Under the pieces are notes generated by a model. That model had not been told where the DNA came from. It made no database searches and saw nothing but the letters and a program-made list of their open reading frames with translations. Shown in pieces: positions 1 through 5,091 of a stretch of DNA of 8,899 nucleotides; position 1 is the stretch's first letter; the number at the start of each line of letters is the position of its first letter. This DNA is from Acinetobacter sp. (lineage in GTDB: Bacteria > Pseudomonadota > Gammaproteobacteria > Pseudomonadales > Moraxellaceae): assembly GCA_030152675.1 (NCBI GenBank), contig JASLIY010000023.1, forward strand, positions 1 through 8,899. Reading direction: 5' to 3'. The position numbers were made by a program, and so were the translations under genes.

Positions 1-63
1 TGCAATTAAATCGTTTTCGGAAATAGCCTGTTCAGAAGTCGATTGAGCGTTAGGTTGCGTCAT
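1..63 (-). CDS. 5' fragment of a minus-strand gene, possibly gspE/xcpR
   Basis: Twenty-one codons are open from an ATG at 63-61 to the left edge; the protein begins MTQPNAQSTSEQAI and continues outside the window. A GAGG Shine-Dalgarno sequence (72-69 on the minus strand) lies 5 nt before the ATG, and an extended -10-like element lies about 40 nt upstream, so the start looks real. The fragment is polar, rich in Q, S, E and N, and has no recognisable domain. In Acinetobacter ADP1 I recall xcpR (gspE, the type II secretion ATPase, also needed for dodecane growth) being close to rubA. The identity is therefore a synteny guess and the residues shown do not prove it. Confidence 0.55.
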   Translation of the reverse strand, partial: MTQPNAQSTSEQAISENDLIA

Positions 64-100
64 TTCAGCCTCGATAATTCGTTAAAAAGAGAAGTTGCGT

Positions 101-109
101 AGCATAGCA
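101..109 (-). promoter_or_regulatory. Extended -10 promoter element for the left-edge gene
   Basis: Read on the minus strand the bases are TGCTATGCT, a TGn extended -10 followed by TATGCT (4 of 6 matches to TATAAT). No good -35 is visible at the usual distance, which an extended -10 can tolerate. The predicted 5' leader would be about 30 nt and contains the GAGG ribosome binding site. Called by eye. Confidence 0.35.
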
Positions 110-330
110 GATTTAGTTGATCGTGCGTATGAATATAAACATGCCACGGGTTTAAAATCATGAATATCTTCAATAAATTTAATATTTGCACAACTTAAGG
201 ACGCGCTCAAGGCAATTGACTCAAAGCACGTCAAAAAAGCACTGCATCAAAACTCGCCAACCTTACCAATATTGTCTAACAAAATGACCGGGTATTAGCC
301 CAATTCAACTTATATTTGACCTACTCAGCC

Positions 331-348
331 ATTCAGATTTATTCAGAT
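331..348. repeat. Tandem ATTCAGAT direct repeat, 10-bp period
   Basis: ATTCAGAT occurs at 331-338 and again at 341-348, so the copies are one helical turn apart. They lie 156 bp before the rubA start and just upstream of the candidate promoter at 371-399. This arrangement suits a regulator that binds one face of the DNA, but no regulator is identified and chance is possible. Confidence 0.4.
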
Positions 349-370
349 CAAGTTAAACTCCGTTTTTTGC

Positions 371-399
371 TTTACATTCGTATTAGAACTGCGTAACAA
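371..399 (+). promoter_or_regulatory. Candidate rubA operon promoter
   Basis: TTTACA (371-376, 5 of 6 matches to the -35 consensus) is followed after 17 bp by TAACAA (394-399, only 3 of 6 for the -10). This would start transcription near 406 and leave a leader of about 100 nt. A competing -10 is TATAAA at 445-450, which has a better hexamer but no good -35. The two predict different leaders, so transcript start mapping would decide. Confidence 0.3.
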
Positions 400-438
400 T
401 TTGATTGAATATGTACATAAGCAAGTCATATCAATATC

Positions 439-507
439 ATGCGGTATAAAAAGTTTTATCTGACAGCCTCATTTTTTCCCTATGTCAGATTTTGGAGAGT
501 CAAATGA
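439..507 (+). other. Short upstream ORF overlapping the rubA start
   Basis: An ATG at 439 opens a 22-codon frame that ends at a TGA (505-507) overlapping the rubA ATG (504-506) in an ATGA arrangement. The predicted peptide is basic and aromatic, beginning [13 protein letters not shown] and ending RFWRVK. No Shine-Dalgarno sequence precedes it. If the 371-399 promoter is used it would be transcribed and could couple to rubA translation. If TATAAA at 445-450 is the -10 it is not transcribed. It may be chance. Confidence 0.25.
458..490 (+). promoter_or_regulatory. Inverted repeat just before the rubA ribosome binding site
   Basis: ATCTGACA (458-465) and TGTCAGAT (483-490) are perfect 8-bp inverted copies separated by 17 nt containing a T6 run. 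The right arm ends four bases before the GGAG ribosome binding site (494-497). It could be a leader-RNA stem-loop or a two-fold operator. No U-run follows, so it does not look like an intrinsic terminator. Confidence 0.45.
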
Positions 508-668
508 AGAAGTATCAGTGCATCGTTTGTGGATGGATTTATGACGAAGCCGAAGGTTGGCCACAAGATGGCATCACAGCAGGTACCAAATGGGAAGATA
601 TCCCGGATGATTGGACATGCCCAGACTGTGGTGTTTCTAAAGCAGACTTTGAAATGATCGAACTGTAA
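504..668 (+). CDS. rubA: Rubredoxin
   Basis: This 54-residue protein is a small soluble iron-sulfur carrier that takes electrons from rubredoxin reductase and gives them to a membrane alkane hydroxylase. Four cysteines in two CxxC-G knuckles, Cys6/Cys9 and Cys39/Cys42, bind one iron atom. The usual aromatic core is present (Tyr4, Trp11, Tyr13, Trp30, Trp38), as are the conserved DDW and CPDCG segments. The length matches single-domain rubredoxins of the AlkG2/RubA type. The ATG has a strong GGAG site at 494-497 with 6-nt spacing. It is the first gene of the rubA-rubB-estB-oxyR cluster and is followed at once by a terminator-like hairpin. The hydroxylase gene is not in the window. Confidence 0.96.
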   Translation: MKKYQCIVCGWIYDEAEGWPQDGITAGTKWEDIPDDWTCPDCGVSKADFEMIEL

Positions 669-676
669 TCCCCCTT

Positions 677-703
677 AAAGACCATGTTGACATGGTCTTT
701 TTT
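677..703 (+). terminator. Terminator-like hairpin between rubA and rubB
   Basis: AAAGACCATG (677-686) pairs perfectly with CATGGTCTTT (691-700) around a TTGA loop, and the T-run continues to 703, giving six Ts in a row. It begins 9 nt after the rubA stop codon. This has the form of an intrinsic terminator with a rather short U-tail. Because rubB follows in the same direction, it may cause partial termination so that rubA is made in excess, or it may protect a rubA-only transcript. Confidence 0.8.
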
Positions 704-747
704 ACGCGCATCAGCAGGCACAGCCTAAAAATAATGGAGATAAAATC

Positions 748-1923
748 ATGCAACCGATCATCATAATTGGCTCAGGAATGGCCGGATATACCCTCGCTCG
801 GGAGTTTCGTAAGCTGAATACTGAACAAGAACTGGTGATGATCAGTGCGGATGATGCTGTTAACTATGCCAAACCCACCTTGTCTAATGCATTGGTCGGC
901 AACAAGCAACCGGATCAAATTGGTCTCGGAGATGCTGAGAAAATGGCACAACAACTGAATATGCGTATTGAAACCCATACTCAGGTGTTGGATATTGATG
1001 CTGATGCGCATCAAATTCGTATTGAAAAACAAGGACAACAGCAAACGCTCAGCTATGCCAAATTGATCCTTGCCGTTGGTGCTCATCCGATTCGCCTCGC
1101 TATCGCCGGCGATGGCAGTGATGACATCCATGTGGTGAACTCCCTCATGGATTATCGTGCCTTTCGTCAAACACTCGATCGCTGCAATGATAAACGCGTG
1201 GTGATCTTAGGGGCTGGCTTGATCGGCTGTGAATTTGCCAATGACCTACAAAATACGGGACACCACGTCACTGTGATTGATTTGGCACCACAACCTTTGG
1301 GGCGTTTATTGCCTGCCCATGTCGCGGAAGCATTTAAAACGGGTCTTGAACAAACAGGTATCCAGTTTGTACTCAACACCACAGTCGAAAAAATCACCAA
1401 GCTCGCAGATGCATATGTCATCATGCTCGCCAATGGTCAATCACTCAAAGCCGACGTGATTCTCTCCGCGATTGGCCTACAACCCAACCTAGCTCTGTGT
1501 GAATCTGCCCAGATCCACAGCAGTCGTGGCATTCTGACCAATGCCCAACTTGAAACCAATCAAGCTGATATTTATGCACTAGGTGACTGTGCGGAAGTAC
1601 ACGGCCTCCTGCTGCCTTATGTGATGCCGATCATGCAGCAAGCGCGCGCTTTGGCCAAAACCTTGAGTGGCGCCAGTACTGCCGTGCATTATCCAGCCAT
1701 GCCGGTTGCCGTCAAAACCCCTGCTGCACCGCTCACCGTACTCGCAGTACCGACACAAGTTGAGGTGCAATGGGAAACAGAAAGTTTTGAAGATGGTATG
1801 CTGTCTAAGGCCATCGATGATGAAGGCACCTTGCGCGGCTTTGTGCTGCTCGGCCCGACGGCTGCCAAACAGCGCCTTCAGCTCACCAAACAGGTGCCAG
1901 ACTTGATTCCTGCAGCGCTTTAG
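748..1923 (+). CDS. rubB: Rubredoxin-NAD(+) reductase
   Basis: This 391-residue FAD flavoprotein oxidises NAD(P)H and reduces rubredoxin, supplying electrons for alkane hydroxylation. It has the two-dinucleotide-fold layout of the pyridine nucleotide-disulfide oxidoreductase family. The FAD-binding motif GSGMAG is at residues 8-13, the NAD(P)-binding motif GAGLIG at 155-160, and the second FAD contact ALGDCAE at 277-283. Length is normal for RubB/AlkT-like single-domain reductases. The start has a GGAG site (736-739) 8 nt upstream. It lies 79 bp after rubA with a terminator-like hairpin between, and 58 bp before estB. The pairing with rubA makes the assignment firm. Confidence 0.95.
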   Translation: MQPIIIIGSGMAGYTLAREFRKLNTEQELVMISADDAVNYAKPTLSNALVGNKQPDQIGLGDAEKMAQQLNMRIETHTQVLDIDADAHQIRIEKQGQQQTLSYAKLILAVGAHPIRLAIAGDGSDDIHVVNSLMDYRAFRQTLDRCNDKRVVILGAGLIGCEFANDLQNTGHHVTVIDLAPQPLGRLLPAHVAEAFKTGLEQTGIQFVLNTTVEKITKLADAYVIMLANGQSLKADVILSAIGLQPNLALCESAQIHSSRGILTNAQLETNQADIYALGDCAEVHGLLLPYVMPIMQQARALAKTLSGASTAVHYPAMPVAVKTPAAPLTVLAVPTQVEVQWETESFEDGMLSKAIDDEGTLRGFVLLGPTAAKQRLQLTKQVPDLIPAAL

Positions 1924-1941
1924 CGTTTAAATCATTTCAAT

Positions 1942-1965
1942 GGATGTTTGCTTCAAACATCCTTT
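1942..1965 (+). terminator. Stem-loop between rubB and estB
   Basis: GGATGTTTG (1942-1950) pairs perfectly with CAAACATCC (1954-1962) around a CTT loop, followed by only TTT (1963-1965). The stem is good but the U-tail is too short for a strong terminator. It may be a weak attenuator, or a stem that stabilises or marks processing of the mRNA. It ends 7 bp before the estB ribosome binding site. Confidence 0.5.
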
Positions 1966-1981
1966 GCATAGGACGGTCACC

Positions 1982-2920
1982 ATGAATAGTGCATTACAAT
2001 TTAATGCGTCACCCTATACATCTTTTATGCAAGAAACCAAGGTTGATCTAGGGAATGGGATCGAACTGCATGTTGAGATGGGTGGCAACCCTGAACATCC
2101 CGCATTGATCTTGATCATGGGGTTGGGCGCTCAAATGCTATTTTGGCCAGACTATTTCTGTAAATCCCTGATTGATCAAGGTTTCAGGGTGATCCGTTTT
2201 GACAACCGAGATATCGGCCTGTCCTCCAAAATTCGTCATCAAGGCCCACGCTTAAATGCGATCAAACTGATGGGACGTTTTGCGCTCGGTTTACACAATC
2301 AAGGTGCCCCCTACAATCTATTTGATATGGCAGATGATGTGGCCTTGTTGATCGATCGACTAAGCTTGGATAAACCTGCAGTATTGGGTGCCTCAATGGG
2401 CGGAATGATTGCACAAATCTTGGCGGCTGAGCATCCTGATAAAGTCAGTAAACTCGGCCTGTTATTCACCAGTAATTTCCAACCCTTACTGCCACCGCCG
2501 TTTCCAAAACAACTGTCTGGATTGCTGGTCAGACCGAAAGCGCGTGATGAAGCCAGCATCCTGAACCATTCCTTGAAAGTATTTAAGATTATTGGCTCTC
2601 CTGGTTATTTGAACCAAATTGAAACTTTACAGACAGCACGCAAACTCTATCATCGAAGTTATTATCCTGCGGGTATACTTCAACAGTTTTTAGCCATATT
2701 ATGTACGGGTTCATTGCTGCAACAGGACAAAAACATCAGCGCCTCGACACTTGTGGTACATGGGTCACGTGACCGCCTGCTACCGCCGAGTCATGGTAAA
2801 GCTGTTGCAAGAGCAATTTCGGGGGCTAAGTTTGAATTAATCGATGGAATGGGGCATGATATCCCACCGCATTTCATTTCAAAGCTTAGCGGATTATTTG
2901 CGCAACATTTTAAATCTTAA
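1982..2920 (+). CDS. estB: Alpha/beta-hydrolase esterase
   Basis: This 312-residue protein has an alpha/beta-hydrolase fold and probably cleaves carboxylic esters; the natural substrate is unknown. The nucleophile elbow is GASMGG with Ser138, the acid is Asp264 in GSRDRLLPP, and the base is His292 in GMGHD. An MGLG segment (residues 46-49) follows the first core strand and could form the oxyanion hole, and DNRDIGLS (residues 74-81) is typical of the family. I saw no convincing signal peptide, so it is probably cytoplasmic. The ATG at 1982 has AGGA at 1970-1973; an in-frame ATG at 1940 lacks a ribosome binding site and sits beside the hairpin. Its place after rubB matches estB of the ADP1 operon. 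Only 13 bp separate it from oxyR. Confidence 0.9.
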   Translation: MNSALQFNASPYTSFMQETKVDLGNGIELHVEMGGNPEHPALILIMGLGAQMLFWPDYFCKSLIDQGFRVIRFDNRDIGLSSKIRHQGPRLNAIKLMGRFALGLHNQGAPYNLFDMADDVALLIDRLSLDKPAVLGASMGGMIAQILAAEHPDKVSKLGLLFTSNFQPLLPPPFPKQLSGLLVRPKARDEASILNHSLKVFKIIGSPGYLNQIETLQTARKLYHRSYYPAGILQQFLAILCTGSLLQQDKNISASTLVVHGSRDRLLPPSHGKAVARAISGAKFELIDGMGHDIPPHFISKLSGLFAQHFKS

Positions 2921-2933
2921 ACTCTAGGACATT

Positions 2934-3842
2934 ATGGCTGCATTACCTTCACTAAGACAGCTGTCTTATTTAGTGACATTGTCTGAGACCTTGCACTTTA
3001 CTGAGGCAGCACGTCGTTCCTTCGTGACCCAATCGACTTTATCTGGCGGGATCATGGAATTGGAACGTTTATTAGGTGGCGTACTCGTTGAACGTGATCG
3101 CCAAAATGTACGTTTGACCCCGTTGGGTGAGCAAGTGGTTGCACGAGCCCGTGTACTCTTGGCCGATGCACAAGATTTAATGCGGCTCAGTCGTGAAATG
3201 AGTGAACCGCTGACGGGTGATCTGCATCTCGGTATTATCCCCACCATTGCCCCATTTATCCTGTCACAACTGCTTGAAGAAGTGCATCTACAACTGCCAA
3301 AAATTCAGTTGCATTTGCATGAAGCACAAAGTGACAAAATTGTGGAACGCCTTGAACATGGTCATTTAGATATGATTATGTTGGCTTTGCCATTTGACAC
3401 CCGTGGCTTAAAAGTCGCTGAAGTCGCCAAAGAAGATCTGTACTTGGTCTGCAATACCGCCGATCAAAAATCCATGCAAGCCAATAGTCTTGAAGAGTTG
3501 GATCTGGCGCATCTGATGTTACTCGAAGAAGGTCATTGCTTACGTGACCATACCTTGAGTGCCTGTCCGATTGATGAGCGTAAAAATGATCATCGTCTCA
3601 AAGCCAGCTCTCTGCCGACTTTGGTGGAAATGGTCAGTTCAAATCTGGGCTTCACCTTGCTGCCACAGATTGCGATCAATACCCACATGATCAAAAACAA
3701 TGAACACTTGGTGATTAAGCCGATTGAAAATGCCCCATCACGGGTCTTGGCCTTGATCACACGTAAGAGCACCCCTCTGCAAAGTGAATTTGATGTGGTC
3801 TTACAGATCCTGCAAAAAATTACCAGTGGCTTAGACGCTTAA
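2934..3842 (+). CDS. oxyR: LysR-type peroxide sensor OxyR
   Basis: This 302-residue LysR-family regulator is expected to sense hydrogen peroxide through disulfide formation and activate antioxidant genes. The winged helix-turn-helix covers about residues 5-65 and includes the TEAARRSFVTQSTLSG recognition region. The effector domain follows from about residue 95. The redox pair is preserved: Cys202 in EEGHCLRD and Cys211 have the same nine-residue spacing as Cys199 and Cys208 of E. coli OxyR, in closely similar sequence. Cys173 is a further cysteine. The ATG has AGGA at 2926-2929 with a short 4-nt gap. It lies 13 bp after estB and so is probably co-transcribed with the rub genes, which links peroxide defence to an oxygenase electron chain. 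Confidence 0.93.
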   Translation: MAALPSLRQLSYLVTLSETLHFTEAARRSFVTQSTLSGGIMELERLLGGVLVERDRQNVRLTPLGEQVVARARVLLADAQDLMRLSREMSEPLTGDLHLGIIPTIAPFILSQLLEEVHLQLPKIQLHLHEAQSDKIVERLEHGHLDMIMLALPFDTRGLKVAEVAKEDLYLVCNTADQKSMQANSLEELDLAHLMLLEEGHCLRDHTLSACPIDERKNDHRLKASSLPTLVEMVSSNLGFTLLPQIAINTHMIKNNEHLVIKPIENAPSRVLALITRKSTPLQSEFDVVLQILQKITSGLDA

Positions 3843-3850
3843 GCCCCATT

Positions 3851-3886
3851 TGCGATACTTGCGCGATCAATTTATCGCGGATCGCA
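3851..3886. repeat. Nested inverted repeat after oxyR
   Basis: TGCGAT (3851-3856) pairs with ATCGCA (3881-3886), and inside it CGCGAT (3862-3867) pairs with ATCGCG (3874-3879) around a CAATTT loop. A five-base bulge lies on the left side and one base on the right. It sits 8 bp after the oxyR stop and directly before the main terminator. It could be a 3'-end stabilising structure or a protein site; nothing in the sequence decides. Confidence 0.45.
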
Positions 3887-3890
3887 GCAT

Positions 3891-3920
3891 AAAAAAGAGC
3901 CTCAGTTGAGGCTCTTTTTT
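3891..3920. terminator. Bidirectional terminator between oxyR and ispA
   Basis: Six As followed by GAGCCTC (3891-3903) pair perfectly with GAGGCTC and six Ts (3908-3920) around an AGTT loop. The stem is GC-rich at its core and has a T-run on both strands. It serves the convergent rub-oxyR operon from the left and ispA from the right, 22 bp after the ispA stop codon. Confidence 0.93.
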
Positions 3921-3942
3921 ATGGGTCTTATTGCGATTTCAC

Positions 3943-4857
3943 TTAACTTTGACGTGACAACAAGAACTGAGAAATCTGCTGTAACTGCGCGGCATCTTCT
4001 GTATCGAAATACGCTAAGGCTTCAAATGCTTGGTCATGTAACTGTTGCGCATAGGCCTGTGCTTCAGCCAAACCGAGCAATGCTGGATAAGTCGACTTTT
4101 CAACTTGCTGGTCTTTGCCAGCAGTCTTGCCCAAAACTTCAGTATCGGCGACTACATCTAAGATATCGTCCTGAACTTGGAAAGCCAAACCAATACGCTG
4201 CCCAAACTGGCGTAACTGTGGAATCGCAGCATCATGACCTGCAAAAATCGTCACTGCTGCCAGCATAATCGCGGCCTGAATCAAAGCGCCAGTTTTATTG
4301 CGATGAATTTCTTCAAGATGTTGTTGATCCACATGTTGGCCTTCGGCTTGTAGATCAAGCACCTGACCGCAAACCATTTTCGAGCTGGCAGTGGCAAGAA
4401 TTTGCATCTGCTTCAGCACGATAGCGGCATCAACCGACACCTGTTGATCGAATAAGCGACTGCCTAAAACTTCAAATGCCATCGATTGAAGGATGTCCCC
4501 GGCCAACAACGCCGTGTCTTCACCAAAGGCCGCATGGCAGGTCGGCTGGCCACGACGTAATAAGTCATTGTCCATGCACGGCAGGTCATCATGTGCCAAG
4601 GAGTAACAATGAATCAGCTCAATCGCCACGGCGGCACGACGTACAGCAGCAAAATTTGTATGATCCGATTTTAAGGCCGCAGTGGCATAACACAGCGCGG
4701 GTCGAACGCGCTTGCCACCGAGCATCACCGCATGATGCACCGCGGCTTTTAACGGTTCCGGGATAGAAAATGCATCCAAAGCCGTTTGTAAATCCTGTTG
4801 AATTCGCTGTTGTGCGTGTTGCAGAGTGTCTGCATTCAGATTGAGAAGTGTTGTCAC
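3943..4857 (-). CDS. ispA: Polyprenyl synthetase, farnesyl diphosphate synthase
   Basis: This 304-residue enzyme condenses isopentenyl diphosphate with allylic diphosphates, giving farnesyl diphosphate for quinones and undecaprenyl carriers. The first aspartate-rich motif DDLPCMD has the DDx4D form of bacterial type II farnesyl diphosphate synthases, preceded by IHCYSLAH and followed by LRRG. The second motif is DDILD, in FQVQDDILDVV. GGKRVRP is the conserved diphosphate-binding loop. I chose the GTG at 4857-4855 because GAGG (4866-4863 on the minus strand) is 5 nt before it. The only longer start in frame is a TTG at 4899 without a visible binding site. A geranyl or geranylgeranyl product cannot be excluded from sequence. 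It is downstream of prpF but has its own candidate promoter. Confidence 0.92.
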   Translation of the reverse strand: MTTLLNLNADTLQHAQQRIQQDLQTALDAFSIPEPLKAAVHHAVMLGGKRVRPALCYATAALKSDHTNFAAVRRAAVAIELIHCYSLAHDDLPCMDNDLLRRGQPTCHAAFGEDTALLAGDILQSMAFEVLGSRLFDQQVSVDAAIVLKQMQILATASSKMVCGQVLDLQAEGQHVDQQHLEEIHRNKTGALIQAAIMLAAVTIFAGHDAAIPQLRQFGQRIGLAFQVQDDILDVVADTEVLGKTAGKDQQVEKSTYPALLGLAEAQAYAQQLHDQAFEALAYFDTEDAAQLQQISQFLLSRQS

Positions 4858-4871
4858 ATTCGCCTCGAATT

Positions 4872-4960
4872 TTATAGTTGCAACCCCGTGCAAGAACAAG
4901 TCATATCAGATTGATTCATAAAAAAATCACAACAAACTTTGTGGCGAATATCGCCGTCAT
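4872..4960 (-). other. Two overlapping mini-ORFs in the ispA leader
   Basis: On the minus strand an ATG at 4960-4958 opens a 14-codon frame (MTAIFATKFVVIFL) ending in TGA at 4918-4916. That TGA overlaps an ATG at 4919-4917, which opens a 15-codon frame (MNQSDMTCSCTGLQL) ending at 4874-4872. The second stop lies 14 nt before the ispA GTG. Neither has a Shine-Dalgarno sequence, and the first would begin almost at the predicted transcript start. They may be a translated leader or may be chance. Confidence 0.25.
4920..4943 (-). promoter_or_regulatory. Weak hairpin plus T7 tract in the ispA leader
   Basis: Read on the minus strand, CACAA (4943-4939) can pair with TTGTG (4932-4928), followed by A and seven Ts (4926-4920). 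A second small hairpin, GGCGA-TAT-TCGCC (4955-4943), precedes it and shares one base. The stem is only five pairs, so termination would be weak. The T-run and the position between promoter and start codon are those of an attenuator. Confidence 0.3.
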
Positions 4961-4969
4961 GCCAGCGAT

Positions 4970-5000
4970 TTTATACCAAATTTAAGCGAAATACTGTCCA
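4970..5000 (-). promoter_or_regulatory. Candidate ispA promoter
   Basis: On the minus strand TGGACA (5000-4995, 5 of 6 to -35) is followed after 19 bp by TATAAA (4975-4970, 5 of 6 to -10), with TGG directly before it giving an extended -10. The spacer is long but the extended -10 can compensate. It predicts a leader of about 105 nt and means ispA need not depend on prpF transcription. Confidence 0.55.
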
Positions 5001-5050
5001 ATTTAACAGCGATATCTTTGACAACGGGCGTTGGAGACAGCCCAATGCAG

Positions 5051-5076
5051 AAAAGCTTCGCCGAAGCGAAGCTTTT
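5051..5076 (-). terminator. Terminator of prpF with UUCG tetraloop
   Basis: An 11-bp perfect stem, AAAAGCTTCGC (5051-5061) with GCGAAGCTTTT (5066-5076), closes four bases. On the minus-strand transcript the loop is UUCG closed by C and G, the very stable tetraloop. The stem ends in UUUU with no further U-run. It starts 15 bp after the prpF stop codon, so it most likely ends that transcript or stabilises its 3' end. Confidence 0.75.
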
Positions 5077-5091
5077 AACCCCTGTACACCG

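Larger units (their letters stand above)
64..503. other. Divergent intergenic region upstream of rubA
   Basis: This 440-bp AT-rich stretch has no convincing protein gene on either strand. It must hold the promoters of the left-edge gene and of rubA, which are divergent. Visible structure is a 10-bp-period direct repeat (331-348), a candidate rubA promoter (371-399), a short upstream ORF that overlaps the rubA start (439-507) and an 8-bp inverted repeat (458-490). I see nothing distinctive between about 110 and 310. Confidence 0.7.

Noticed and set aside
161..193. A short ATG-initiated frame in the left intergenic region
   Set aside because: Only about eleven codons, no ribosome binding site, and no link to either flanking start.
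772..1433. Two minus-strand open frames of 132 and 88 codons opposite rubB
   Set aside because: They lie wholly inside the well-supported rubB gene on the other strand, have no ribosome binding site or family features, and are explained as shadows of its codon pattern.
1940..1981. An earlier in-frame ATG for estB, adding 14 residues
   Set aside because: It has no ribosome binding site and its first codons form the intergenic hairpin; the ATG at 1982 has AGGA at good spacing.
4858..4899. A TTG-initiated extension of ispA
   Set aside because: No ribosome binding site is visible, whereas the GTG at 4857 has GAGG five bases before it.
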